A stretch of DNA of 64,000 nt from Cheiracanthium punctorium (GCA_038373885.1 JAWZYV010013141.1:2294001-2358000), one strand, 5' to 3'. Positions 32,501-43,949 are shown, numbered from the stretch's first letter. Translations and numbers: made by a program. The notes: a model not told the origin generated them from the letters alone.

Positions 32501-35400
32501 TGCCTATTTCAGTATCCACCCCGACTAATCTTTCTCGGTGATTCCGACATTCAGTGTAAATGCGGCAAAATTTATATAAAATTGTGATGAAATAGTTTTG
32601 GGATATATGTTCCTGCTCGTCCAGCAAAACAGTTTCTGGGTGTCAGTTAAATTTAGATCTTTATTACAGGAACTAATATTGTTTTCAAGCTGAAAACAAA
32701 GATCACCTTTTGGAACAAATAACGATTCCTTTCTATTTGAGCGGATATCCTACATTTTTAAAACGCATAATAATAAATTGTTTTATTTCCACGAAATCAA
32801 AATGAATAAACAACATTTAAGCTAGCTTACTTCAATAGCGTTAAAAATTTAAGCAACCATAAATTTAAACAAGATATTTTTTATTTTAAAAAAGCATTTT
32901 ACTGATAGTTAATCTTGAGTGTCCTCTATCAAAGGTTGTCATGGAATACCTGGCTGTTGAGCCGGGAAGTATGAAAACAAAAATCGTATGTACTGATTAT
33001 CAAATATTGAGAGGTCTGGTCTCCGATCTAAATTTTCTTCAGCAGCAAACTATATTTTCTGCTCTCGCTTTCCCTTCAAATTCTGCTGTGCATTACTCCA
33101 CTTCAGCAGATTTCGTAACGGCTGCAGGGTATATCTCTCGGCTTTGTTTTGGTTTGTTTGCTGTTCCGTTCGAACATTTGACGATTGGAAGTAGAGCAAA
33201 ACAATATAAATAACGAAGATCGTAATGAGCTTGCTTTTAATCAATCTTGTGTCTTTAATGAAGACAAATGGAGTTAACATAAATGCAGATTTCGGGTTCG
33301 AAGGTTTTTCCTAGAAAGAAATATGGAATTCACATCACAACATATTTTTCAGAGATCTTCGCACTGTAGATCAACAATTCGAATTCGAAACAAAACTAAA
33401 CAAATGCAGGTTTTTTTTTAAAGATATTTTTTGTTTGTTCTGTGCTTTCATAAATAATTTCACAATACTATAAAAGTATATCCAACCTCTGACACAAAGG
33501 CTTGAGCGCATGATATAGACGAATTCCTTCAGAATTTTCGGCACAAGGTAAAAATTAGCATGCTCATTCTTGCTCCGATTAATATTATTCAGTGATTGAT
33601 TGCTACGCTTAGCGTGAATGCGGTAAAAATAATGCGAAAGTGTGATGGAAATACTTATTAGATTTTCGTTCTCTGACACTGGCAAAAAGAAAATACTTAC
33701 ATTACGTACTTTTATTACAGAAACACATATTTTTTGGAGGAAATATTGCCTCTAAACAAATGAGATTTCATTTTTATTCTGCGCTTTTTTTTCTTTTTTT
33801 TTTGGTGTATGTTTTGTTGTTGTGGTTGTTTTCAGAATAATATGTTACGCAAACTCGATTCGATTTAAAAAAATATATATATAAAAATTTAAACAACCAG
33901 AAATTTAGGCAAAATATTTTTTATATATTAAAAACTCTTGTCTCTTCACCGTGTGCCTAGCTGTTTAAGTACTGTTGTGGCTACCTGGAAAGTCAGAACT
34001 CCGGCCGCTCTGGAGCTAATTAAACAGCTTACAAATTGTGAAATGTTGTGAAGCCATGACGTGAATGTATCAAAACTCTTCATAAGACAAGTCTGGCTCG
34101 TGCATGTCTGCTGCGTATGCTCAAATTCGACGACGAATGCAGAATGTTTTACGTGGACAATCTAAGAAAAGCTCATTGAAACGATGTACTTTAACAATAT
34201 CTTTTGAGAGGGTAGCCTGAACTGAGCTTCGAGAACTCCCTGTATAGCCAGTGGAATACCTGAAAAGAGTGTTTGTTGATCAACAAATTTGACTGCTCTT
34301 CAAACGATGAAGACAATTTTTGTGAATCACAAATTTCTATGTTTCACTATGTTTATATTTAACAGTATCTGTTAAACACAAATTATCGTCAAATATTGCA
34401 CCACTTTTTTTTTATCATGAATTTGTCAGTTCAAGAACTTTCTTCGTGATATGATAACCATATGGAAATACATATCTCATTCAAACTGCCTTGCACGCAC
34501 GAAAAGTCTATTTTATACACGAAAGAATGCTATTTCTGGAAGTAACCTAATTCAACCACTATTATTACTTCCATGTGATGTGTTTCAATTAATGGAAAAC
34601 TGGGCGATGTAAAATATACTAGTTCTTTTCTGAGTGATTTTGCATCTAAGGTGTATGATACTTAAACATTACATTTGCTAAAAAAAATTAATAGCTTAAT
34701 TTTCGCGGTTTACTTATTTTTGGATTAATTTAAAATTATTTAAATTGCTGTTTTTTAACATATACGCATGTAATTTTAACTATTTTACATAAACTGTATT
34801 TTATTAGCTAAAATTAAATATTCAATAAGGATAACTCAAAACAGTTTGAACACACTTTCTACCACAAAATGAATTGAATATTTACGAATGTAATAATGAA
34901 ATATTATTAAACTTAGTTCCGAACAGAATACAGTATACCACAGCTTATTTTTATTTCTTTTTCTTTTACCCTTCCATCATTTTTTAACTGTTAGTCTTCT
35001 TTAGATGTCCCGAAGGCATACCAAATTATTATAGTTTTAAGAGTTTGGGTCAACGTTAACTAAATCATCTTCTTTCTTTAAAGAAAATGTGCAAAGTTTT
35101 TACAATTTCATTATATATTTAGATCGTATATAAATCCTAGTCCGGTAAAACGTATTTAAATAAATATTCTGTGCTAGCTGTGAATCAAAATATCGCAACT
35201 TTAAATATTTTTTTAAATGCTTGTATTTAGTTTAGTCTATTTTTTGTCAGGTAACGTCTTGATTTTCAATAGGTTTAGTAAGTTATTTTTTGAACAAATT
35301 TGAAAACTGCTCCACATTATCTTAAGATAATGCAGTGCTACAGATATTCAAACGTACGAACTCACTGTTAAAAAAAAAAAATTATCATGAAAATACTGAA

Positions 35401-35770
35401 TACCGTATTTACCCGAGTATAAATTGAAAAATTTTGGACAAAAAAAAAAAGGAATTTAAAGTTGGGAGGTCGACTTATGCGAAGGTCCTGAATATTTTTA
35501 ATTTTTTTTTTTATCAGAAGTCAAAAATTAATTTTGTACACTACTTTATAATTGTATATTTAGTACTTTTTTTGCAAATGATTTAGAATAAATGTTTTTA
35601 AAAAAATTTTAAATTTTCATTTTTATTGAATATTTAGCACTTTTTTTTTACAGGGGATATTTAATAAATGTACTTGTAAAAAAATTTCAAAAGTGGGGGT
35701 CGACTTACACGCGGGAATTTTTAAAAATCAAATTTCTTGATCGAAAAAGCGGGTGGTCGACTTATACGCG
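35401..35770 (+). mobile_element. Q-type element, unit 2
   Basis: TACCGTATTTACCCGAGTAT starts it. GGAGGTCGACTTATGCG, GTCGACTTACACGCGGG and GGTCGACTTATACGCGAGG recur inside. R sequence follows immediately. Confidence 0.7.
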
Positions 35771-36090
35771 AGGCCTGAACAGCGATCGTCGTCACAGGAC
35801 TTTTGAACAGTTTTAAAAGGAAACCAATTATATTAAGCACTCTAAAAAAAATTAATAAAAATTCATAGGCACAAAAATTGCCTTCAAAATTTACCCGTTT
35901 TGGAAATATTGCGAAATTCAGTATGTGCAGCATTTTTTTCTCACAATTTCGTAACCCTTATAGGTCCATTCCCAATGTCAGTTCACAATGCAACTTGTAA
36001 AGAGGCATTCTAAAATTTTTGCGTGTCTCTAGCTCAATTAAAACTTTTTTAAAGCTGTTCAAAATCTGCAGGTTTTTCAAGTGAAACAGC
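35771..36090 (-). repeat. R-family repeat, reverse orientation
   Basis: It runs from AGCGATCGTCGTCACAGG to AAGCTGTTCAAAATC. It is the reverse of R copies at 37.58 and 56.48 kb, with the block AACTTGTAAAGAGGCATTCT. Confidence 0.7.
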
Positions 36091-36109
36091 CTTAACCGGT
36101 TGTACTATA

Positions 36110-36375
36110 CACTGTAAAAAATCATAAGCTTGCATTAATTATTAAATTTTCAGAAAAAAAAATGGAATGTCTTCACAAACGGTCCACACTTCGTAAAAAT
36201 TCTGTAGTGTCATTCCATGTTTCATAACATTTTCAGAAAGCTCCATGAAAATGCACATTTTTTTTTTTTAACTGCAGTGTTTAGGGCAGCTTGTGATGTG
36301 TCTGATGTAATTAGCTTGTTTCAATTTGCGTTTAACAACCATGAATCAGTTTTAGTCTTTTAAAAATTTAGTCAA
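36110..36375 (+). repeat. S-family repeat, diverged
   Basis: TTTCAGAAAGCTCCATG, ACTGCAGTGTTTAGGGCAGC and TTGTTTCAATTTGCGTTT parallel the order at 38.19-38.57 kb. Confidence 0.45.
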
Positions 36376-37013
36376 AGCCTCACATGCTATATTTCATACA
36401 AGTTTTATGTAAATAAATATTGAAGTAAAGTATTTAAAAGTATGCAAGGGACGTCTCTGTTTCTTTTGCTTTTCAGAAAGAATACTTTGAACCATAGGCG
36501 TAGAGTTATATGGGCCCGTGGGGCTCGAGCCCCCCAATAAATTGTGAATAGGGGCTGAGCCCACCCAATAATTTAGCACTAAATACAGAAAACTAATTTA
36601 TACTGACATAAAAAAAAGTATTTTACGCCATTTACAAACGTTTAAAAAAAACCTTTACTTGTACTTTTAAAAATTTTCTTCTTTTGGTTTCAATCATGAT
36701 TTAGTATTCATTGTGACGCCATGTAACACACAATGCTACTAATAAGCTGCCCTCGCCAGGCTCTGGTTAATTAAAATCAGATTATGCAATGTAAAGTATG
36801 TAATGAAGAAAAGTTCAGATGTGTCTAAAATGCACTATCTCATCGAAAATGTTGTTTTTCCTATTGGATTTTTTTCTTTGCTTCTATTTTTAACTTATAA
36901 CATGGCAGAAAGATACTAACATGGATACTTACCTTACATAGGTGTAGAATTCTATGGATCCATAGAGCCACTTTTTGGGCGCCTCCAATAATTTACACTT
37001 ATACATAGTAAGT

Positions 37014-37194
37014 CATAGCTGCCAACTACTACGGAATATAATTAACCACTTTTTGTAAACAGTATATTTTTTAAATATTTTTTTCAAAATAGTAACCAGC
37101 TCGAGCGCGCAGCGTAAAAATTTTGCTATATTTTAAGCCGAAAAATCATGTAGAAAAAGTGGTTAATTCTATTCCGTACTAGTTGGCAGTTAAG
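37014..37194. mobile_element. 181-bp MITE with AGCTGCCAACTA ends
   Basis: The ends CATAGCTGCCAACTACTACG and, inverted, CTTAACTGCCAACTAGTACG extend as inverted arms through AATTAACCACTTTTT. AGTAAGT lies on both sides (37,007-37,013 and 37,195-37,201). The empty partner near 57,871-57,885, inverted, reads AGTAAGTAAGTTATATG, so the true duplication may be shorter than 7 bp. Confidence 0.8.
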
Positions 37195-37216
37195 AGTAAG
37201 TTATATGTACGTGAAT

Positions 37217-37401
37217 CAGTGGCGTAGCCAGAAATTTTTCATGGGGAAGGGGGTGGGGTACGACTTCTGCAACTCACATATATGTATACGGTACTGATGT
37301 ATGATAAGGGAGTTAGGAATATACATTTTGTATGGCAAAAAATTCCTCATGGGGGGGGGTATAACCCCCTAACGCCCCCCCCCCCCTTGGCTACTCTACT
37401 G
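37217..37401 (+). mobile_element. hAT-type MITE, GGCGTAGCC family, 8-bp duplication
   Basis: ACGTGAAT flanks both sides exactly (37,209-37,216 and 37,402-37,409). The ends are CAGTGGCGTAGCCAG and, inverted, CAGTAGAGTAGCCAAGG. The same insertion is present in the X partner (about 57,712-57,853), so it predates the X duplication. Confidence 0.88.
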
Positions 37402-37579
37402 ACGTGAATATATGTGGTTGTGGGGACCGGCCCCCCAATAATTTTGAAAACTTTACGCTTATGCTTTGAACTCTCCTCCGGAATACAACGATCGCAAAAG
37501 TGCAGCGCTGGGCCCAAGCGGAGTATTCAAAGAATTGTTTTTCGAAGCAACATCGGTTAAATTAACAGTTGCGTAATTT

Positions 37580-37970
37580 TAAAGCTGTTCTTTTTTGAAA
37601 TCATGCAATTTTTGAACATAATATCATGCAACTTTTGAACTTATAGAATAACACTGGGAACTGTTACAAAGAATGACTCTACTGGAGTTTCGAAACACTG
37701 AGGGGAAAATACTGAACCTATACATAGTTTTGCAATATTTCTAGAAGCAGTCAACTCCTCGGCCCATTTTTGAAGGCGATTTTTGTGCTTATGACTTTTT
37801 TCTGAAATTTGCATGAGACTTTCAGCTTTCCTGTTAGTGTCAGTCCATAGTGCATAGGGTTAAGAAGCATTATTCATTTTTTCGAGTGTTTAACATCATT
37901 GGTTTGTTTTAAAATCTCTTCAAAAGTCCTGTGACGTCGAGCGCTTTTCAAAAGGAACACTCTTAAATGA
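37580..37970 (+). repeat. R-family repeat, near full length
   Basis: Blocks in order: GAAATCATGCAATTTTTGAA, GAACTGTTACAAAGAATG, GAAACACTGAGGGGAAAAT, CTCCTCGGCCCATTTTTGAA, GAGTGTTTAACATCATTGG, CAAAAGTCCTGTGACG, ending GGAACACTCTTAA. The end AGGGTGTTCC or its reverse recurs in other copies. No coding potential. Possibly a non-autonomous DNA transposon. Confidence 0.75.
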
Positions 37971-38185
37971 TGAGAGCTAACAGATTAAACATGGCTTCAG
38001 TATTAAAAATGTATAGGTAACTTAAAAAAAAGAGTCACCTTTCTGTGATAATTTGCTTCGTCCTGATCATCAGGAGCGTAGTTAGGTAAATTGGCGCCCC
38101 TGGAATAACAGTCCGAATTGCGGCCCCCTACACCTTGAACGACTTAGTAATTCTTCAACCCTCATAACCCTCATAATCATTGTAC

Positions 38186-38575
38186 TTAACGGTGTAGTTC
38201 GAAAAAATCGTGAGGTTTTGGTGCATAAGTACAAATAAACTAATTATGCCAGGCACTTCAAAATGTTGAAACTGTCTCTTTACAAGCTGTACTACAAACT
38301 GAAATAAACGATCAATCTGCATCAGCTTCAAAACTTTTAACAAAAAATCTTAAAAATCGGAGATTTTCGAAAAACGTGTCACTCTTCGAAAAATCTTGCA
38401 GCTCCAATCCATGTTTAAGAATTTTTTCTGAAAATTTCACAAACGCCACAGCGTTTTTGCTTATTGCAGTGTGTAAAGCAGCTTATGAAGAACCATCTGG
38501 AATTTTTTGGAGACCATGGTGCTATGAGTTTATTTCAATTTATGTACCAAGACTAAAAACAGAATTAATTTTTTT
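38186..38575 (+). repeat. S-family repeat, near full length
   Basis: It starts AACGGTGTAGTTCGAAAAAA and contains GCCAGGCACTTCAAAATGTT, CGTGTCACTCTTCGAAAAAT and AGAACCATCTGGAATTTTTT. It is closely similar to 53,592-53,975. Confidence 0.8.
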
Positions 38576-38595
38576 TTTTCGATATACACCCTTAA

Positions 38596-38871
38596 CCCAT
38601 TTGTGCCTGGATATTTTTGCGACTTTCTTCGATTTTTACTGATAACAGAAATAATAGATATATTTCTGATGTCAACTTCTTGAACAAGGGATGATTTCTT
38701 TTAAAATCATTATGCATAAAAATCGAAATATCAACATCCTACTTGGTCATGTTAAAATATTTTGTAGAGTTGAGGCTCAGTACTCATGAATAAAGGCTAG
38801 GAAAAATAAATAACGTTTTCGACTACCAGCGAAAATGCCGTCCCAAAAAAGGGACACCAGGCATAAATGGG
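38596..38871 (+). mobile_element. P2 element, 276 bp, TTAA flanks
   Basis: TTAA lies at 38,592-38,595 and 38,872-38,875. The ends are CCCATTTGTGCCTGG and, inverted, CCCATTTATGCCTGG. By eye it differs from 59,132-59,407 at about five positions and has identical length. The TTAA duplication with CCC ends points to piggyBac-type mobilisation. No coding sequence. Confidence 0.92.
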
Positions 38872-38936
38872 TTAATAAAATCCTACTCTACAGATGAACT
38901 TTTTGAAAATATTAACATCAAGCTGTAAAACTGTAT

Positions 38937-39440
38937 TTAAACCTCCAGGTGATTCCCCCTCGCCCTCCCCCAAGCTACGGCCCTGCTACTTATTGCCCTC
39001 CCTTGACGGTTTTTCCGTGATCCGCCATTAATTTTAAGCAAATTAACAGCATTTACCACCTGAGTACAAACTCGAAAAAAGAAAGAAAACCACAGAGAAA
39101 GAAAGAAGGAATTAAAATCTAATCGAAACCATCTCCGGAAAGTTTTCATCAGAAGCGTGAAAATGTACTTAGTAGTCTGGTCATGGCCGAGACCGTGTCA
39201 TCCGGCAACATGACAAAGGACTTTCTCGGTTCTGCTCCTCTGTCTGGCGCCAGGGAGCCTTGATCAAGGTTTTACGGCAACCGGATTACGTCAAAAAAAA
39301 ACCTCCGAGGGCTTAATGAGGCACGTATAGCATCTCCGAACGCCATTCAAAATTAGATCAGGATATAAGCGTTTTTAATTCGCCTAACGGGAGAATTCCT
39401 GGTGCCCTCGTTGCTGAAAAAAAAAAACGTTTCATTCCGA
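38937..39440. other. GC-richer, apparently unique segment
   Basis: Apart from a CAGGGCCGTAGCTTGG-type transposon end (inverted, about 38,961-38,984), 39,170-39,410 has no partner in the window. A 26-codon frame opens at ATG 39,183 (MAETVSSGNMTKDF) but is too short to call. It could be a regulatory segment or unique background. Confidence 0.35.
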
Positions 39441-39505
39441 GAAGGTGTTTGATTGTATATATTTGAGAAAAAAAAAAAACTCTTGGTGTTACAGTTTGTA
39501 CTTTT

Positions 39506-40356
39506 TACTTTCCGAACATGTACCATGTAAGGAAAGTATTGTAATCATGAAAAAATTCGAATTCGAGATTTTGGTGTATTTACACGTTTTGAGGTCTTCT
39601 GAATTCATTTATGCTATTTTTACGAGATGTATGTATGTATATGTGTATGTGTGTGTGTGTGTGTGTGTATGTGTGTTTTTGTGTATGTGAGTGAACACGA
39701 TAGCTCCTGAACGGGGCATGCGATTGAGCTCAAATTGGTTATATATGTTATAAACCACCGTCGCAAGACCGTATTGATTTGGGTGTGTATAGACTTATAG
39801 TTTTTCTACAGGCTACGACAAAGATTTCTTTTACATTATGGCCTATGGGGAAAATTCTGGAAAGTGCGCTAGCGTTTAAACAGTGCATTCGATTGAGCTC
39901 AAATTAGGTATAGATGTTATAAACCACCATCGTAAGACCAGTATTGATTTTGATGTGTATAGGACTTATAGTTTTTCTACAGGGCTAAAACAAAGATTTC
40001 TTTTACATTATGGCCTATGGGGAGAAATTCTTGAAAGTGCGCTAGCGTTTAAACGGTACATTCGATTGAGCTCAAATTGGTATATATAATTATAAGCCAC
40101 CGTCGCAAGACCTGTATTGATTTTAGTGTGTATAGGACTTATTGTTTTTCTACAGGCTACGACAAAGATTTCTTTTACATTACGGCCTATGGACGAAATT
40201 CTTGAAATTGCGCTAGCGTTTAAACGGTGCATTCGATTGAGCTTCAATTTGGTATATATATTTGAATTATTCATCGATTAAAATTTATTTAAATGCTTGG
40301 TAATGATCTTAATCGTAAGTGTCCGGAAAGTCGAGTGGAGTCACTCCAGATTTTTT
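39506..40356 (+). mobile_element. Element with ~170-bp internal tandem repeats, copy 1
   Basis: The left end ACTTTCCGAACATGTACC pairs with the right end, inverted, ACTTTCCGGACACTTACG. After a GT-rich microsatellite (39,630-39,690) units begin at CATTCGATTGAGCTCAAATT near 39,718, 39,886, 40,059 and 40,230 (periods 168-173). Each contains TATAGTTTTTCTACAGG and GCGCTAGCGTTTAAACGG. Copy 2 is at 46,114-46,972. No frame persists across units, and the superfamily is unknown. Confidence 0.8.
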
Positions 40357-40528
40357 GTATTGTAGAAACAACAATACAAAAGAGTAAAAACATTGTACTC
40401 TTTGTACAATTTTTTTACAAACATTTTACAAAGTTTGTAAAAACATTGTACAATATTTGTAAAAAAACAATGTTTTTTACGGATTGTTTTTTTGTAAAAA
40501 AACAATCAACATCTCAACAAGTTGAGAT
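40353..40528 (+). repeat. Seven consecutive hairpins
   Basis: Inverted repeats in series: 40,353-40,381 (arms TTTTGTATTGT); 40,392-40,410 (ATTGTAC); 40,424-40,442 (TTTTACAAA, loop 1); 40,445-40,454 (ATTGTACAAT); 40,459-40,480 (about 10 bp); 40,482-40,507 (GATTGTTTTTTT, loop 2); 40,511-40,528 (ATCTCAAC, loop 2). The matching position in copy 2 of the element (after 46,972) lacks them. Confidence 0.85.
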
Positions 40529-41927
40529 TTGTGTCGATCAAATTTTTTTAAACCTAAATAGAAGTTTTTTTTCACCCAATTCTCCCCCCCCCTCCTCTAC
40601 AAGCATGTTGTGAAAAGGTTGCTTAAAACCGGGCATAGAGAGAGAAAAGTTAGTTCTTCTACATTTTATTTTTTTCAAATTACTGAGCGCAAGAACAATC
40701 GATTTTTAAAATGGCGCCTTTGCGAGAATACGATCGATTAAAACGGCGCCTTCGCAAAATTACAATTGTTTAAAACAACGCTTCATTGGCAGCATTTTTC
40801 TCTTATATTTTAATTTATTTTGTAAGTTATTCTAAGAAAAAAAAAACGTGACTTTTATAAATTTGGTGTGAAAAATCCACAAAAATAGATTTTGAAATTC
40901 GCAAAATATACAGTTTTCACAAAAATGGGACCCTAAAAAAAATTCCTGGCTCGACCCCTGAATATTATGATGGAAGTATTTTATGAAGTTTAATAATGTC
41001 AGCCTGAATGTCTCTGAGTAATTATGGTATAATAATATAAATAATCAACTATATATATAAATGTGTATATGACATATGCTAAGAGGACGACAAATACAGC
41101 TAATAAATATTATTATGTAATGTCGTATTACAGGCATAGCATTGACGACGGAACACATCCCTCTCCCTTCCCTTCACAAATCTGTCTCAAAATCTTTCAA
41201 CTTAAAACGCTTGTTTAAAAGTTTAAGAAAAACTTCCACTTTTTATTCTTGAATGCAAAGTGTATTCTTACACATTGTGTCTACTTATACAACTAATTTT
41301 TTAGGCATATCGATTCGCATTTGTTTTTATCCATCAATCATACGCAACCTATAAAAGTAATGGCACATTTTAAATACTTAGCGAATACTGAAATATTCTG
41401 GAGAACTAATTTTAAAAAACTCTAATGTTTCCCTAATATTATCGATATAATTGAAATTTTTGACACTGTAAATTTACTGGAACTTGCTGCCCGTATACTT
41501 TCAAAACCTCGTATACCTCATTTTTTTATCAAGTGTTTTCAGTATCCATAAATTTGAGAATTTCACACTGCCATTGTGTTTCTAAATGTTTTTTAATCCA
41601 TTTGCTTTCTGGGTAAAGTTTCAAACTAACCTGTATGTTTGATGCTTATGCACGAATGTAATCTTTGACTGGGGCAACCGGCACCTTATAAGGACGATTC
41701 TTTTTTTTTTTTTTAATGTGATGGGCTGTCCAAAAAAAGAAAAGAAAAGAAAAGAAAAGAAAAGAAAAAAAAAAAAGAAAGAAAGAGAAAAGGAAAGCCA
41801 ATGTTGTCCACTCTACCTGAGCTGCTGAATTCTTAATAGAGGTATTTGGACTGATTAGAGCTTGGCTTATTTTCTGCAAATGTCATATGCATATATATAG
41901 TAACCATAAATCCACTATGTGTCATAC
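40529..41927. other. AT-rich DNA; simple repeats only
   Basis: A short doublet near 40,700-40,765 repeats TGGCGCCTTTGCG and CGGCGCCTTCGC. AAAAG units lie at 41,737-41,768. No gene seen. Confidence 0.4.
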
Positions 41928-42211
41928 CAGAGGCGTAGCCAAGGGGGGGGGTTAGGGGGTCATAAACCCCCCCCCCTCATGAGGAATTTTTTGAGATACA
42001 AAATGTATATTTCTTCACCACATATCATATCATCTCATACCAGAGGCGTAGCCAAGGGGGGGGGGTTAGGGGGGTCATAACCCCCCCCCTCATGAGGAAT
42101 TTTTTGAGATACAAAATGTATATTCTTCCCTACATTATCACACACACGTATACATATATATGAGTTGCAGTAGTCATAACCCCCCATGAAAAATTTCTGG
42201 CTACGCCCCTG
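41928..42211 (+). mobile_element. hAT-type MITE with duplicated left half
   Basis: TGTCATAC flanks both sides exactly (41,920-41,927 and 42,212-42,219). The ends are CAGAGGCGTAGCCAAGG and, inverted, CAGGGGCGTAGCCAG. The first 113 bp (41,928-42,040) are repeated from 42,041, so one element contains two left ends. Confidence 0.9.
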
Positions 42212-42219
42212 TGTCATAC

Positions 42220-42768
42220 CTATCGCATATTTATCGCCTTGCATCGCAGATCGTACTTTAAGTTTAGTTAGATAAAAGAAAAATGCGCCCTTCGGAAAAA
42301 ATCTCTAGCGCTACCGATGTTGGTCCGCCGATACAACTCGTTGAGATATAGACAATTAAAAAATTGAAATTTAATATTTAAGTACGTTAATGTGCGTTTT
42401 ACATGAGTTATTCCGTTTTATGTGTAGATACAATCAGAAACATTTGAAAATGTTGATAAATTCGTCAAGTTGGAAATTTAAGTAATATTTGTACAAGAGT
42501 TCTGGCTAAGCAATTATGGAGTGAATTTCAACTTTTACAAAAACAATACCTAACATTTTATCATGCACGTCAGATTCGATTTCATTACTCGTTTACGCTC
42601 GTGATTGTTTACTTCCAATAATTATTATTTTTTTTTATTTAACGCTGATTTTTTCAACTTTAATTTACTTTTAGGTATAACCTAAATAAAATCTAATAAT
42701 GCGAATTGATCTCTGTGATAAATATGCGAATTTATGAATAAGACAAAAAAGGTTTCAGACTGTCCCTT
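42220..42768. other. No gene recognised
   Basis: AT-rich DNA without a partner in the window. Confidence 0.35.
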
Positions 42769-42982
42769 GTGGCTGACAAAATATACAGGCTAAGTTCTGC
42801 GTTTCTGACATTTCATTCACGTCCTTTTGCACTCGAAGAGTCAAGTGACCTAGGGGATGTAACGATCTTACTACGGTTATCTCAGACTAGGATGGTCACA
42901 CTCCTTTCGTCATATGACTCTTCGGGTGCAAAAGGTTGCGGCCATAATGTCAGCACTGTAGCCTGCATATTTCGTTAGCCAC
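42769..42982. mobile_element. 214-bp fold-back element
   Basis: The outer arms GTGGCTGACAAAATATACAG and, inverted, GTGGCTAACGAAATATGCAG continue inward to CCTTTTGCACTCGAAGAGTC and, inverted, CCTTTTGCACCCGAAGAGTC. The arms are about 90 bp with interruptions. I see no clear target duplication. The 69-codon frame spanning it is a by-product. Confidence 0.8.
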
Positions 42983-43945
42983 GAGCAGAAAGTCAATTTC
43001 AGTATCAAATTTTAACATCAAGATCAATTCGCTTGTTTTACCCGACTGCTCCACAAACAGCCATTTGCTTACTAAGTGGCAAATGCAAAACTTCTGCACT
43101 GACTTTCTACGGTAGACAACGTCTCATTCAAATTTACGCTTTTGAAAATTTTACTCATAGTTGCAGCAGTTAGTTTGACTCTCAAGTTATAACATAAGGC
43201 TCTCCTTTGATTCACGCTGATGTAAATTGCCAAATGTTTATCCTGTGGCAAGAAAAAAAACCACAAAGAGCATCCCTTCTGCAGTAGGCCTTGAAAGATG
43301 ACTTTGTCAGAGATTTTAATCAGCTTTTTATACAAACTGCGACCTGAAAAATCCTCGAAAATCGAGAACTGAAATGAATATCCCCGAACAACATGACTTA
43401 ATTGCCGTAATCTCGAAATCTTCCATCAAACATGGAACGGAATGTTTTGCAACTAAACTTCCAACGTCGTATAACAGCAACATTCTTCCCACAAGCAAAA
43501 ACTCTACACCTGACTGTCAGGTGCGGAACGCAAAGTATTCCGCCTTCCGAACAAGAACGTCTTTGTTCTTTTGGGATGGAGGAGGGCGTTCCAAACTTAT
43601 TTAAAGGAAGTCGAGGGGGAGTTGAGAGTTTTCATTCGAGGATGCAGCTCCAGGAAAAATTTTCCGAGTAAAAAGTTTTTGGTGAGGAGCTGATATGCGC
43701 GCGAGAGTCGAGAAGCTTTACGTTGATGAATTCCAGATGGTAATTTGCGCGTTGGAATTTAGCAGGTTGGGTGCTATGCGCTCTAGAAGCAGCTATGTGA
43801 AGCACTGTGCAAAATGTAGACCACGTTACAAAGGATTCGGTTTTTTTTAAACATTTCTAGAGAAAGATTTATATCAGCAATATACATCATTCCAGCGACA
43901 TGTTCTAGCTTGTATTAAATCAATTTCTTGGTAATGAGTTGAGTA
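42983..43945. other. No gene recognised; slightly GC-richer
   Basis: Overlapping 76- and 79-codon frames at 43,374-43,671 have no motif and no supporting splice context. No repeat partner was seen. Confidence 0.35.
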
Positions 43946-43949
43946 TTAA

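Larger units (their letters stand above)
29410..35690 (+). repeat. Large direct duplication, unit 2 (~6.3 kb)
   Basis: It is collinear with unit 1 and shorter. It supplies the empty sites for the 19,626 and 22,367 hAT insertions. It contains alpha copies at about 29,640-30,495, 32,505-33,345 and 33,595-33,950. Confidence 0.85.
36485..37470 (+). repeat. X segment, copy 1 (inverted partner at 57.66-58.39 kb)
   Basis: It is collinear, inverted, with 57,660-58,395: GAGTTATATGGGCCCGTGG, TGCCCTCGCCAGGCTCTGG, CTTTTTGGGCGCCTCCAATA. A word like GGGGCTCGAGCCCCCCAATA recurs near both ends and, decayed, in the middle. It carries a 181-bp insertion not present in the partner. Confidence 0.8.

Noticed and set aside
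39648..39672. GT microsatellite as promoter or Z-DNA element
   Set aside because: The same GT tract occurs at the same place in the second copy of the element (about 46,248-46,272), so it is part of the transposon.
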